DNA of 64,000 nt from Isoetes taiwanensis (GCA_021234155.1 JAJEKV010000004.1:5952109-6016108); one strand, 5' to 3'. Numbered from the stretch's first letter, positions 34,132 to 46,400 are shown. The notes: generated by a model from the sequence alone, not told the origin. Made by a program: numbers and translations.

Positions 34132-35435
34132 TTGGCAAAGGAGATGATTGATTGGCGTGTTGACATTAAGAATTTTTGGAGCATCTTTGAGATACCAAAA
34201 GATCTGAATAGCAGCCAGCGAGGAGGTTCAAGGAAAAGTGTAAAACTTTTAGGCTCATTGAAGGTGTGCTATGTAAGGTGGATAAAGAAGGGTGCTGCTC
34301 GGGTGTGTGTTGACAAGGGTGAGGCTGAATTAATCATAGAGGCATGCCATGAAGGCATTTGTGGAGAGGCCATTATGCCGTAGATACTACAAAGAAAGAA
34401 GATCATGAGGTCGGGTACTTTTGGCCAACCTTGTTTAAAGATTGTTATAATAAAATTAAAAGTTGTCATAAGTGCCGATTTTTGAAAAGAATATTGCAGC
34501 CAAAGACCACTTACATCGCCATTGTATCACCCGGACCATTCCAAGTTTGGGGTTTGGATTTTATAGGACCCTTAGATCCCCTTCATCTGCTCAACATCAA
34601 TATATCTTGGTTGCAACAGATTACTTCACTAAATGGGCGTAAGTCAGTACCTCTTAGGGAAGCAAATGCTTTTACAATCTGCTAGGTTCCCGCATGAAAA
34701 TATTTTTGCAGCAGGTTTGGGATACCTTTTAAAATTATATCCCACAGGAGGAACTCGGTTTGTAAATCAAGTTATTGCTACACTCCTAGAGATCCTTAAG
34801 GTTAAGCATGTAAAGAGTTCAGCCTACTATCCACAGGGAAATGGCCAAGCGAATCAACAAACAAGGTTCTTAAGTCCATATTGCAAAAAAACTCTGTTAG
34901 TTTGTCAAAAAGAGATTGGCATGAAAAACTTTATGATGCATTGTGGGCTTATAGAACTACAAGAAAAAATTCTACCAATCATACTCCATTTAGCTTGGTT
35001 TATGGTGTGGAATCTGTGGTTCCTATAGAGCTCGAAAGTACCTTCATTAAGGTTGGCTCATAGAATCAATCTGAAATGGAAGAAGTCGTGAGGGAAAGGT
35101 GTGTAAGGCTGATGCAATTGGATGAGCACGATATGAAGCAGAAAAATGCTGTTATGATTAAAAAGGCCAAGGATGTTGCAGCTTTTAAAGCTGCTCACAA
35201 GCTCCAAGGAATATTCAAGGAAGGGAATTGGTTTTGAAATGGAATAAAGCAAGGGAGAAGGTTGCAAGCAAATTTGAGAATTTATGGGAGGGTCCTTTTG
35301 AAGTTATAGGTGTAGCAGTGACGAGATTCATACTTGGTTAAGATCTCAGGAAGATAACTATAAGCTGCCAAATCCTATCAACATTCTACATTTGAAGAGG
35401 TATTGGCAACAACATGTTGCCCTATGTTTGTTTGC
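34132..35435 (+). pseudogene. Element C integrase, heavily frameshifted
   Basis: Fragments in all three frames: HHCC finger (CHEGICG...CHKC, 34340-34480), GLDFIGP (34552), a corrupted second Asp region (GGTRFVNQ near 34745), YYPQGNGQA with the Glu codon lost (near 34850), ALWAYRTT, WEGPFEV and HLKRYWQQHV at the end (35389-35415). At least six breaks. Several (for example caagcgaatcaac, where A1 has caagcagaagctac, near 34850) sit on CAG triplets. Confidence 0.85.
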
Positions 35436-36219
35436 ATAATCTGAAGATGCATCCTTAACTTAAATTAGGATTTAAGTGTGTTTAGACATAAATTCAACTT
35501 TGAGAAAAAATTATAAAAAGATAAAAACATCAAAAACATCAAAAACATTTTGTTCTATATGTTGTTTGTGATTGATTAAGTATTATTCTCGACTTTGTTA
35601 CCGCTTAAAATGTCATGTGTAGCTTTTAAACAGGTTTTAGCAGCAGTCCGGGGATGTTGTCTTCAAGAGGTTGAATATTTTCCATGCAGTTCACCCGGTC
35701 GACCATCGCTCATCCATTGCATTAGTGATCTTGCCCAAATCTGAGCCTTATTCCTTACCTTCACTTCATGATCATGTCCTTCTAGCAAGCTCTGCCAAAT
35801 CAACATCCCACACAAGCAGGCTTGCAAATGCTAATCATCTTTATTTGTCATGCAGGTGCATCAGGCTGGCCATTATTCATCTGCACATTTGTGGTCCTAC
35901 CTAGCATCAAGCCTTATCATATACTCTTCTTTCCATATTCCTATTCCTTTAGCAAGCACTGCCAAATCAACATCCCACCAAGCAGGCTTGCAAATGCTGA
36001 ACATTTTTATTTCCATGCAGGTGCACCAGCCATTGTCATACTTCCATCTGCTCACTTGTTGGCCTATTTATTCCATATGACTTCACTCCTTGCCACATTC
36101 ATTTCCCTCAGAAGTGCCTAGTTCAACTTCCCATCAAGGCAAACTTCTCAACATGCTGAAGCTGTGAGGTTGAAGTATGGGAGCTGGCAGACCAGCTTCC
36201 TCTTTCTTTTTTAGCATGA
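35436..36219 (+). other. 3' spacer of element C
   Basis: Non-coding. It contains duplicated blocks 'agcaagcactgccaaatcaacatcccac(c)a-agcaggcttgcaaatgct' at about 35784-35832 and 35953-36000, each followed by tttatttgtcatgcaggtgca-like sequence. Just before the LTR is tttcttttttagcatga; no clear polypurine tract is seen. Confidence 0.7.
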
Positions 36220-38598
36220 TGCTGCCACATTTTGTGGCAGCAAGAGGAAATTGTACAACACAAGAAGAAGACAAGCTGCCAATGCTGATTTTAAGCTGAT
36301 TACACTCTTGAAGGATTATTTTGTTACAGATCATTGAAGAATTTTTTTGATGAAGACTAAGGAAGGACATTCATGGAAGCTATTTCATTAGATCAAATTA
36401 AATGGTCACAAGGAGCAAGAAAAAGTCAAGTCATCATATTTGAGCAAACAAGAGAGCAAAGGACACAAACATTTACTTTGAAGACATAAGAAGGTTTTGA
36501 AGACCCCAAGAGTTCCATGGTATGTGCAAAATAACTCTAGATCAAGTTCATATTGAGGCAAATTCCTATACCATTATTTCACCCCATACCACCTTCTTTC
36601 CTTGATTTCCAAGTTGGTACATCCTCAATCAACCTTGTTTTCCAATTGACAACATTTTTTGTCTAGCCAAAAAGCTTCACTCTCATCTCTTCCATAACTC
36701 CATACATTCATTTCCATGATAAGCTTCCAAAAAGAAAAATGGTCAAGAAATTTGCAAAGTTATGCATAAAGGTGGCATTGTGCCACGTATAACCTTGAAG
36801 CCACCTCACATCTCCATCATTCCTCATCATCACTTACATCATACTCCCTCCATCCCCAAGTTCAAAAATTAAAATTGGCTAAAGGGCTTCCATTTTTCAA
36901 GTTGATTATGATTCTATGTAATATTGCCACTTGGGAGTGCCATGTCATTTGCACATCATCCTCCTCATCATCATATATGCCATACACGTGTCATCCACAT
37001 CCATAAGTTGAAAAAGTTTTTGGCTAGACAAAAATTGAGTCAAGATACATTGCCATGTCATTTGCCTAGTCATCACCATTGCCATGTCATATGCCATCAC
37101 AATTGCCTAGTCATCTTTTTTTTTTTGCCATATTTCACATCCTATGGTTAAGCTATGCAAAAAATTATTCCTAGCAAAAGATTCCAATTGAGATGGGAGA
37201 ATATGCTAATATCCTTTATCTTGGCCTTTGGATTATTGCCTTGAGATTCGTGCCTTTCTATAAAAAAAATAAAAAAAAAATTCCTATTCTACCCCACCTA
37301 GCATTCTCTACCCCCCGCCACTCATCCACCAATCCACACCTCCACGTGGCACCATGGGGCATGGGGGCGCACGCGGGCGGTTCCCCTTCATAATGGCACG
37401 CTTATTCGGAAGAAATTGCGTAAAATTCCTTTTATACACTAGTCCGCTTTTTTCTAAACATGCCTCGTGGGATATTTGGACTATTTTTCAAGAACCCTAA
37501 TTTTCGATGAAGGCCAAGATCCGGAAAATTGGTTGGAATTACCTGCTTAATCATAGCTCGCACCCTCCATTCACCTACACGCATCCATACCGACTCATAA
37601 ACAAACAAAAATTTGAATTTCAAACAGAATTTGCCAAGATTTGAACTGAAAAGGGGCCGTTTAAGATGGATTGAGATCTTGCATTGTTTTCCGGGGGTTG
37701 TATGCGTGAAGAACGTCGACTTGAAGCTTTTCCGAGCCGGATTGACTGATTCCTAGCTGCATTTGCTCCTCTAGCCTCCAAATTCGGAAGAATTGACGGG
37801 CTATTGAGATTATCGACCACTTTTGAGATTATTGACAATTTGATCTGTTTGATTGTTTTTCCTGAGACCATTAGACTCAGGGAAATTGATGTTGATCTTT
37901 TGAATAGCTTCTTGAATGAAAATCTGACCTTAGAAAAAAATTCGTGTGGTGATTGTTCTTGAGTTTAATCCTTGATTTTCAGAAAACTAAAAAATAATTT
38001 AGTTTGAAATTTTTATGCACTATAACTAGAGGGTATTTCCGAACTGATACACTTGAAAAAACACAAAAAAGCCAATTAGATTTCATATTAGGTAAAGTTG
38101 CTCTCGGGTTCTTGCACAGTCAGACTGATAGGAGATTTTAATCAAATTCTACCCTTTAGGTTGTTAATTTCCTGAAATTTTTAAGTTGCCTTCAATCTAG
38201 ACACCAGTCAGAGATATCTCAAATTTCCAAAACTAAAAAAACTTGTTCCATCTTCAATCTGCAAAAAATAGCTTGCTTTTTCTTTGTATTGACCAATTTT
38301 TGACCCAGTCAGAAGTGTGATTTTGAGAACCTTGCTTATCTCAGCTCTATCTAGACTTTTGAACACTGATTCCCACATCTGTTAAGAAGATCTCTATCAA
38401 AAAATCAATTGATTTGCTTGATTTGATTTTAAATGGCACAAGTTTATGGTCAGACCATTTTTTTTGCTTCAGGGAAAGCAGTCTGATCTTGAAATTTCAG
38501 TGACTTTTCCAGGTTTTGGTGATTCAGAGTGGTTGCCTTAAGCAACCTGGAGGTTCTAAACCATTAGGTTGGAGGTTTTGCCAAAAAAGCCTTCAACA
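36220..38598 (+). repeat. 3' LTR of element C
   Basis: 2379 bp, the partner of 27653-30030 with the same palindromic start and CTTCAACA end. The differences cluster at CAG/CTG (for example 38100-38125 against 29540-29565) and in homopolymers. Confidence 0.95.
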
Positions 38599-38603
38599 GT
38601 ACA

Positions 38604-39212
38604 TCTCCCTTGAGACCAGACTGGCCTGGCATCCACAGTGGCTAACCATCTCCTTCCTAGCAGTAAGTCATAGATATCAGATTCATCTCCTATATCTTCA
38701 AAAGCCACCACAATAAAGTTAGCAGCTATAGTTATGCCTTCTGTATTAACAGGCACTTTAGTCACCACACCAACAGGAGAAATCTTAGCATTATAAAAAG
38801 ATTTTAATAGCATAGAGGCTTTCTTATCCACCTCAAAACCACACTTCTTCATAATATGGTATGGCATAATATTTAGGGGAGAACCCCCATCAAGTAACAC
38901 GTTGGAAAAGGTATACCTTCCTAGAGCAGCTGAGCATGTAAATGCTCCAGGGTCTTCTTCATGCTGTGCTAGAATAAGGTCAGTGGCATCAGTAAAATTC
39001 ACACAAGCATTTAATACCTCACCATTGGTTTGTTGAAGTACCCTTTTCCTGTAACTAGGTGCAATCTTTAATAAAGTAAAGAGATCCACACTCACCTTGG
39101 AATTTTTAAGCAAAACATCAACCTCATCGAGGTCTTGATCTTTCTTACCATATTTTTTTTTGAGGGGTGGAGCTATGATCCGAAAGCAGGTGACTCCATC
39201 ACAGTGGCACAA
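38604..39212 (-). pseudogene. A2 aspartic protease and gag-protease linker
   Basis: Reads, in coding direction, KKDQDLDEVDVLLKNSK, then LLDGGSPLNIMP (Asp near 38890) and DLLLGRRWLATVDARPVW, up to the C insertion site. Open for over 200 codons but frame-broken from gag near 39175 by changes around CAG triplets. Retropepsin-like; matures the polyprotein in related elements. Confidence 0.85.
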
Positions 39213-40470
39213 GCCCGGGCAAGAGAATGCCTACTTGGTTCAGCATGTACTTGAGCTTCATTCATGCTTCTAGTTTGCACCACCATGACTTCTTCAGATT
39301 TAGGAACTTCTGTAGCTTGGATAAATCTTATAGAGGTGCTTGCAAATCTCACAAGAGGTTTAGACTCTGGTCTCTTCTCCTTTTCCTGTTTAGCAAAATA
39401 TTCCTTAACAGCACACCTAGCATCAGTATGGCCAACTTCTTTACAAAAAGAACAAACAGGACATTCCTTTCCAAAGTGACCTTTTCTATTACATTTGGGG
39501 CATACTTGCCAATAGCATATTTCTGATGGGTGAGAATTCCTATTGCAATGAATACATTCGGGGTAAGTTTTACCTTGCGCAGCCTTGAGTTCAACCAATT
39601 GTTTGGTTATTTCTGCTAAGGCTTCAAGAAACCTTGGATAGGTCTGACTTGACCTCTGCAACTTGAGAATTGGCTTCCTCCTCTTTAGATTTCTTTTTTC
39701 TTTTTGTATGGCATAGACTGAATAGAAGGGGATGATCATAATGTACATCGAGAACATCGAGGATAAAACGGGTCATGATTATGAGGAGGAACATGGTGCT
39801 TATCGGGCAAAAGTAGAAAGCATCCGGGTTAGATCGGTGGTTTTGGCAAAGACCTTGTATATGGAATCAAACCCTTCAAAGCAGCCTTGGATTTTGAGCA
39901 ATTTTCTTTGGATATCCGTCTCTTCTTTGTAGACCATTAATAAAAAGCAAGAACTAAAAACAGAGTTGGGATGGTGACTTGTGCTTTTTGACATCTGCTC
40001 ATGAATGTACTAAACCTTTCCTTGTACTGGTTCACACTTTCTCCTGCATGTATAGAAAAACCTTGCAATTCATTAACCAAATCTTGTGGAGCAGCTAACT
40101 TACCAAATCTATCCAGAAACTTCTTGACAAGTTCATCCCATGAGGTGGTACCCATCAACTTCTCATAGGTTAACCAAGCACCAGCTTCACTCTCATCCTT
40201 GAAACATTTTTCAAATTCTGAAAGTTTGCATCCTTTCTTGAAACCATAATCCCTGTAATAGTCTTCAAATATTCTCAAAAAGTGGTTAGCACTCATACTG
40301 GAATCAAAGGTAGGCAAGGGAACAGGGACATTCAACTCAAACTGGTATGGCATGTTCTGAAGTAAGCTAGCTGAGAAGCTTGAAGGCAATGGCCTCTCTC
40401 TGCAATGATCTGATACATCAACATCTTCCAATGGTTCTGATTCTGCTGGAAATTTTTGCTTTGGAGCCAT
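39173..40470 (-). pseudogene. gag: A2 gag
   Basis: ATG at 40470 (MAPKQKFPAES). The gag core is 39937-40470, with frame breaks at about 39900-39960, 39730-39800 and 39600-39640. Three CCHC knuckles lie at about 39420-39560 (CIHCNRNSHPSEIC, CPKCNRKGHFGKEC, CSFCKEVGHTDARC). The breaks at 39745-39860 are a run of CAG-to-CGAG or CGG differences from element D (63480-63600). It lies 41 bp inside the 5' LTR. Confidence 0.87.
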
Positions 40471-40511
40471 GAGTTCTGAGATCCAGGAAGATCTCGGTAG
40501 AACCTCCAAGA

Positions 40512-42252
40512 TGTTGACCCTCAACCTGGCCTAGAGAGTCAAACACAAGAAGCCAACTTGAGTTTTCACTCAAGTTGGGGTTAGAACCTCCAGATCACTT
40601 AAGGTGATCAATCTACACAAGAATTTTCCAAAGAAAAAGCTGAATTATAGAGTTTTCATACCTTTCCCAATTCTGGATTTTGGACTCCTTGCTCAAATCG
40701 ACACAGATCTCGTATGCAGATTGATTTCCAAGGTCAGATGACTGTGACTTACTCAAAAAAGTTGTAGGCAAGCAAAGGTAAAGATCTTGACCAAGTCTGA
40801 GTCTTGATCTGTGAGATATTCGATCTCAAAGTTGGGTCAATTTTTGGTCAATACCAGTCAATGTAGCAAACAGAACTCAGAGTTTTGTAACTTGAGTTGT
40901 AAATTGAATTTTAAGGAAATTTCAAGACTAGGATGCTCTATAGACTTCAAAGGTAAGGTGCATGCTGCCAAATCAAAATTTGAATCTCTAAAACTATTTT
41001 TTTGGCACTGTTTTGTAGATATCAGTCTGGATTTGTATCAGACAGAATGCAAAAAATGGTAACTCGAGTTTGAGATGGATTTTTTTTTGAAATTTTTGTG
41101 CACACAGGTGCAAATAAGATGGGATATGAAGTGCAAATGGTTTAATGCAAGAAAAAGTAGGAGAATTCTTTTCTGTAAAAATGTTTGTGATACAAGAATG
41201 CTAAAGGATCATGACAGTAGACCTTTTGAATACTTGGCAATCAATTTTCATTGATATGAATACAAGGTGAATAAGGATCTTAGGAACATATATCAGTCAA
41301 TAATGTAGCTTAGGAGGTCAATAATAATATCAAATCAATAGTATCACCAAATCTTCTCGTGATTGAAATGTGGAACACTCGAAACTTCAAGAACGTCTTC
41401 GGATCATGCTCAAGATGTATCAATGTCGAGGTTTGATGCGTCTGGGCCTTCAAAAATTCTCTGCGGTCGATCACCCCGTTATATTTTCAAATTTTTATGG
41501 ATCCGAGAATCTTAGGCTTTGATTATGGGTTTGTTTGGTAGCTAAGAGGCGGAAGAGAAGATTCGAGGAGAATTTAAAGGCGTAAAACAGAGGTTCCCGG
41601 CCGATTCAAAGGAGTTTTCTAATTTTAGGTTTTCGTGGAGGGAATCTCATGAGCATCTTTCGAGTATTTTTGGAGATTCCGCCTTTAAAAATTAAATTTT
41701 CAATGGTGTAAGTGGGAAAAATGACCCTTTGGTTTTTGGGATCTCCTAGGAATCTTTGAGGATGCCCTCCAAAAGTTTGGGAGCATATCTGGCCTTGCCA
41801 CGTGGCATATGGCATCCTTATGGCATCTAGAGTGATACCTAGGTTATTCACCTAGGGTTTTGACATAGAATTTATTTTTCAAAGGAAAAGGCAAAAAGTG
41901 GAGAGGCATATGAAATAGAAAGGAATTTGTGATAGAATGAGAGTGTGGTTGAGGCATCAAGGCAAAAATGAGAGGGGGCATGGAGAAATGTAAAGAGGAA
42001 TAATTTAGGAGCAAAAGATTCTAGTTTACCATGGGGTCTTCCAAACTCTAGCTTCCAATCTTCAAAAAGGTATCTTCCAAACTTCTTACCCAAAACCTTA
42101 TAAGCATCCTTTGACCTCAAATGGAGCATTTCTTATGAGAGTTGACCTTGAGGATAAAGATCCCTTGACCTTCACAACAATGTTGACTACCAAGTCTCCC
42201 TATCTTTAGCCAACAAACCAATCAATTAGTATGTTGCCCTTTGGGGGCAACA
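40512..42252 (-). repeat. 5' LTR of A2
   Basis: 1741 bp, reverse strand, from TGTTGACCC to the palindromic terminus at 42232-42252. It is followed by GTTTC (42253-42257) and then the remaining 382 bp of A1's 5' LTR. Confidence 0.95.
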
Positions 42253-42257
42253 GTTTC

Positions 42258-42639
42258 CTTAAAATTCAATTTACAATCTGTTTGCTACATTGACTGGTAT
42301 TGACCAAAAATTGACCCAACTTTGAGATCGAATATCTCACAGATCAAGACTCAGACTTGGTCAAGATCTCTACCTTTGCTTGCCTACAACTTTTTTGAGT
42401 AAGTCACAGTCATCTGACCTTGGAAATCAATCTGCATACGAGATCTGTGTCGATTTGAGCAAGGAGTCCAAAATCCAGAATTGGGAAAGGTATGAAAACT
42501 CTATAATTCAGCTTTTTCTTTGGAAAATTCTTGTGTAGATTGATCACCTTAAGTGATCTGGAGGTTCTAACCCCAACTTGAGTGAAAACTCAAGTTGGCT
42601 TCTTGTGTTTGACTCTCTAGGCCAGGTTGAGGGTCAACA
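42258..42639 (+). repeat. 5' LTR of A1, second part (U5 side)
   Basis: Continues 20184-21526 after A2. Near its end it holds two perfect stem-loops: GATCAC-CTTAA-GTGATC (42542-42558) and CCAACTTGAG-TGAAAA-CTCAAGTTGG (42573-42598). TGGAGGTTCTA lies between them. Ends GGGTCAACA at 42639. Confidence 0.95.
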
Positions 42640-42661
42640 TCTTGGAGGTTCTACCGAGATC
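42640..42661 (+). promoter_or_regulatory. Putative primer binding site of A1
   Basis: TCTTGGAGGTTCTACCGAG follows the LTR. TGGAGGTTCTA here repeats the same 11 bases found 84 bp upstream in U5. The primer tRNA is not identified. Confidence 0.5.
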
Positions 42662-42680
42662 TTCCTGGATCTCAGAACTC

Positions 42681-43439
42681 ATGGCTCCAAAGCAAAAATT
42701 TCCAGCAGAATCAGAACCATTGGAAGATATTGATGTACCAGATCATTGCAGAGAGAGGCCATTGCCTTCAAGCTTCTCAGCTAGCTTACTTCAGAACATG
42801 CCATACCAGTTTGAGTTGAATGTCCCTGTTCCCTTGCCTACCTTTGATTCCAGTATGAGTGCTAACCACTTTTTGAGAATATTTGAAGACTATTACAGGG
42901 ATTATGGTTTCAAGAAAGGATGCAAACTTTCAGAATTTGAAAAATGTTTCAAGGATGAGAGTGAAGCTGGTGCTTGGTTAACCTATGAGAAGTTGATGGG
43001 TACCACCTCATGGGATGAACTTGTCAAGAAGTTTCTGGATAGATTTGGTAAGTTAGCTGCTCCACAAGATTTGGTTAATGAATTGCAAGGTTTTTCTATA
43101 CATGCAGGAGAAAGTGTGAACCAGTACAAGGAAAGGTTTAGTACATTCATGAGCAGATGTCAAAAAGCACAAATCACCATCCCAACTCTGTTTTTAGTTA
43201 CTGCTTTTATTAATGGTCTACAAAGAAGACCAGATATCCAAAGAAAATTGCTCAAAATCCAAGCTGCTGAAGGGTTTGATTCCATATACAAAGTCTTTGC
43301 CAAAACCAAGACTGCTACAATTTATAACCAAGAGGGCTCCTATGACTCCAAGGAAGAGGTACATTTTATTAAAGAAATGTTAATTGAAGAACCCTTGGGA
43401 TCTTACATGATAAAAAAAGGCAAGATCAGTGAGTTATGA
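42681..43439 (+). pseudogene. gag: A1 gag with internal deletion of knuckles and protease
   Basis: Starts MAPKQKF. The gag core is intact to IYKVFAKT at about 43308, then joins directly to the post-protease linker TATIYNQEGSY. Against D and A2 about 1.3 kb are missing, covering the gag C-terminus, all three zinc knuckles and the protease. The ORF stops at 43437-43439 because the next domain is one frame away across seven A (43412-43418). Such a copy could move only with proteins from elsewhere. Confidence 0.88.
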
Positions 43440-46400
43440 AATGGTTCCCCTCATTATGGAATGTGCACTCCCCAGCAGACAAGGACCATCAGGACTCTTA
43501 TGGTTTGATGGAGGTATTTCTAAAAAACTAAATATTGCATCATCTGCAGCTATTCTTAAAGATTCCTCTCATAAGCTTTTAGCTAAAGTAGGAAGAATCT
43601 TCCCCCAAATTACATCTAATGCAGCAGAATATAAGGCTTTGATTGCAGGTCTTCAGGAAGCCAAAGCTATGGATATTACCAACATCCACATTTTTGGTGA
43701 CTCACAATTGATTTGCAGGCAAGTCTCAGGAGATTACCAAACAAAAAATGCAGATATGGAACTCCTAAAAAAACAAGTAATGGGAGTACTTTCGAGTTTT
43801 GTTTCATGGGAGATTACTCACATACCAAGAGAAGAAAATGTGGAAGCTGATGCTCTATGTAGAGAAACTCTCATGTCACATCTGACTGAGGGAGCTATTC
43901 CAGAGGAAGACCTTGATGCTAATGAGGTGAAGGCTCTTTGCCCTATCCTAACCATCAATGCATCAGAGGAAAAGGATACTGAAGAGATTACTATCACAAA
44001 AAATGGTAAGACTAGAACCCTATTTGTTGGAGATCTGATTAAATATCAAGATAGAGAGGATATACAAATGTTCTTTGAAGAAAGGAAAGATGTATTTGCT
44101 TGGGATTATTCAGAGCTATCAGGTATCAAAACTGAGGTATGTCAATTTGAAATTAAGATTAAAGAAGGTTGTAAACCTGTTTTTCAAAAATTAAGAAGGA
44201 TTAATGCCTCACTCATGGGATTAATTAAAGATGAATTGGATAAGATGTTGGATGCAGGTGTTATTATTGAGATTATTAATCCAGAATGGGTATCTTGTAT
44301 TGTTCCTGTGGAGAAAAAAAGTGGTGCTTTAAGGATTTGCATTGACTATCGAGATCTTAACAAGGCTACCATCAAAGATTGTTACCCTTTGCCCTTTTTA
44401 GAAGAGATCTTATATGCTGTAGCAGGTAAAGAGGTGTACTCATTTTTAGATGGATTCTCAGGATTCAATCAGATTAGTATTACAGAAAAAGACCAACCCA
44501 AGACCTCTTTTATTACCCCTTGGGGAACTTATGCAATGAAAAGAATGCCTTTTGGACTAATGAATGCACCTGCTACTTTCCAGAGAGCCATGGATGTTAT
44601 TTTTAGGCCTATGTCTCCTCAAGAATTCAGAGTTTATTTGGATGACCTTTGTTTAGGATCTCACCCTACTAATCATTTGGAATTGTTGGCAAAGATATGC
44701 TCTTTGTGTAGGAAATCTGGAGTCAACCTTAAACCAAGGAAATGTATTTTTTTTGCATCCAAAGGACAACTTTTGGGACACGAGGTATCCAACAATGGTA
44801 TACAGGTGGCACAAGAAAAAGTTGAAGCTCTCAAAAAACTGGTGCCCCCCAAAAACTTGAAGCAGGTCAAAAGTTTTATTGGCATGGCTAGTTTTCTTAG
44901 GATGTATATTCCTAATTTTGCTCACATTATAAGCCCTATCTCTAAGCTGACAAGAATAGGCAGGATTTCCAAATCTGAGAGTAAGTATGTCCCTGTCACA
45001 TGGTCATCAGATTGCCAAGAGTCTTTTGAGTTGCTTATAAAGTCCATTTGTGAAGCAACTCTCCTTAAAAAACCAGATTTGGACAAGCCATTTGAGGTCT
45101 ACATTACTATTACTAAAAAGGCCATAGGCTTAGCCATTTTGCAGGACAGGCACACCATAGCTTTTGCCAGTAAACAGTGGAGTTCAACTGAAGAAAAATA
45201 CACCAGAATGGAGAAGAGTGCTGCTGCTCTCATGTTTCTCATTGACAGACAAGGTCATTTATTATTGAAGAGCTCAGTTCAAGTTTATATGAAACAAAAT
45301 CCAACAGGTTTGTTATTTGGTAAGGCTACTTCTAAACCAAAAATTCAAAGGTGGGCTTGCAAGTTACAAACCTTTGATATTTCTATAAAAGAGTTACATC
45401 AAGTGAAAAGCCCCAGTCTTTATTTACCTTATATCTTCTTTGACCATGAAGATGTAGTAGAAGTTGTTGACTTTGTGGATGCCTTAGCTTATTTACAGGC
45501 AGATGATGATGAGCAAGGCCAACAAGATTGGCAGCTACCTATAAAGAATTTTCTATAATTTAAGGAGATACCCTCAGGATTGACCTCGAGCCAGCAAAGG
45601 AGATTTAAAGAAAAGTGCAGGCAGTTCAGAATGATTAATGATGTTTTATGTAAAGTCAACAGGGATGGACTATTATTGAGGTGTGTCAATGAAGAAGAAT
45701 CTGCCTTGATCATTAGAGAAATGCATGAAGGAATATGTGGAGGCCTTTTTGCTGGAGATACTACTGCCAAGAAAATTCTCAGGTCAGGGTACTATTGGCC
45801 TACAATATTTAAAGATTGCTATACTGCTATAAAATCTTGCCACAAGTGCCAAATATTTGGCAAAAGGATCCTTCTCCCAGCTGCACTAAACCCCATAATT
45901 TCTCCAGGACCCTTCCAAATTTGGGGATTAGATTATATTGGTCCTATTAACCCCTCTTCTGCAGGACAACATCAGCACATTATTGTAGCTACAGATTATT
46001 TTACCAAATGGGCAGAGGCAATTCCTTTGAGACAGGCTAATGCCATCACAACAGCTAAGTTCTTACATGAGTATATTTGTGCACGGTTTGGTATTCCCTT
46101 ACAATTACATTCTGATAGAGGCACCCCTTTTGTGAATGAAGTCATTGCTAATCTATTGACCATTCTTAAAGTCAAACATACCAAGAGTTCCTCCTACTAT
46201 CCCCAAGGTAATGGTCAAGCAGAAGCTACTAATAAAGTTTTGAAGGGCATTTTGCAGAAAACAGTGGATGATAATCAAAAGGATTGGCATGTCAAACTGG
46301 TGGATGCTCTATGGGCTTATAGAGTTACCATTAAAGCAGCAACCACTCATACTCCTTTTAACTTAGTTTATGGAATTGAAGCTGTGCTTCCAGTAGAGCT

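Larger units (their letters stand above)
27653..38598 (+). mobile_element. Element C: youngest nested Ty3/gypsy element, plus strand
   Basis: Two LTRs of 2378 and 2379 bp enclose 30031-36219. Ends are TGCTGCCAC and CTTCAACA, with target duplication GTACA at 27648-27652 and 38599-38603. It inserted into the protease region of A2, so it is the third level of the nest. Its domain order is the same as in families A and B, but protein and LTR sequence are clearly a different family. The LTR pair is almost identical, yet gag, RT and integrase are full of frameshifts. That mismatch points to a defective source copy or to consensus errors. Confidence 0.95.
21527..42252 (-). mobile_element. Element A2: inner Ty3/gypsy retrotransposon, minus strand
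   Basis: Both ends are exact: TGTTGACCC at 21527 and GGGCAACA at 42252, with target duplication GTTTC at 21522-21526 and 42253-42257. LTRs of 1747 and 1741 bp enclose gag, protease, RNase H, RT and integrase on the minus strand. It is the same family as A1 and inserted into A1's 5' LTR in the opposite direction, so LTRs of opposite orientation abut at both ends. Element C interrupts its protease region at 27653-38598. Removing C gives an element of about 9.8 kb. Confidence 0.95.
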
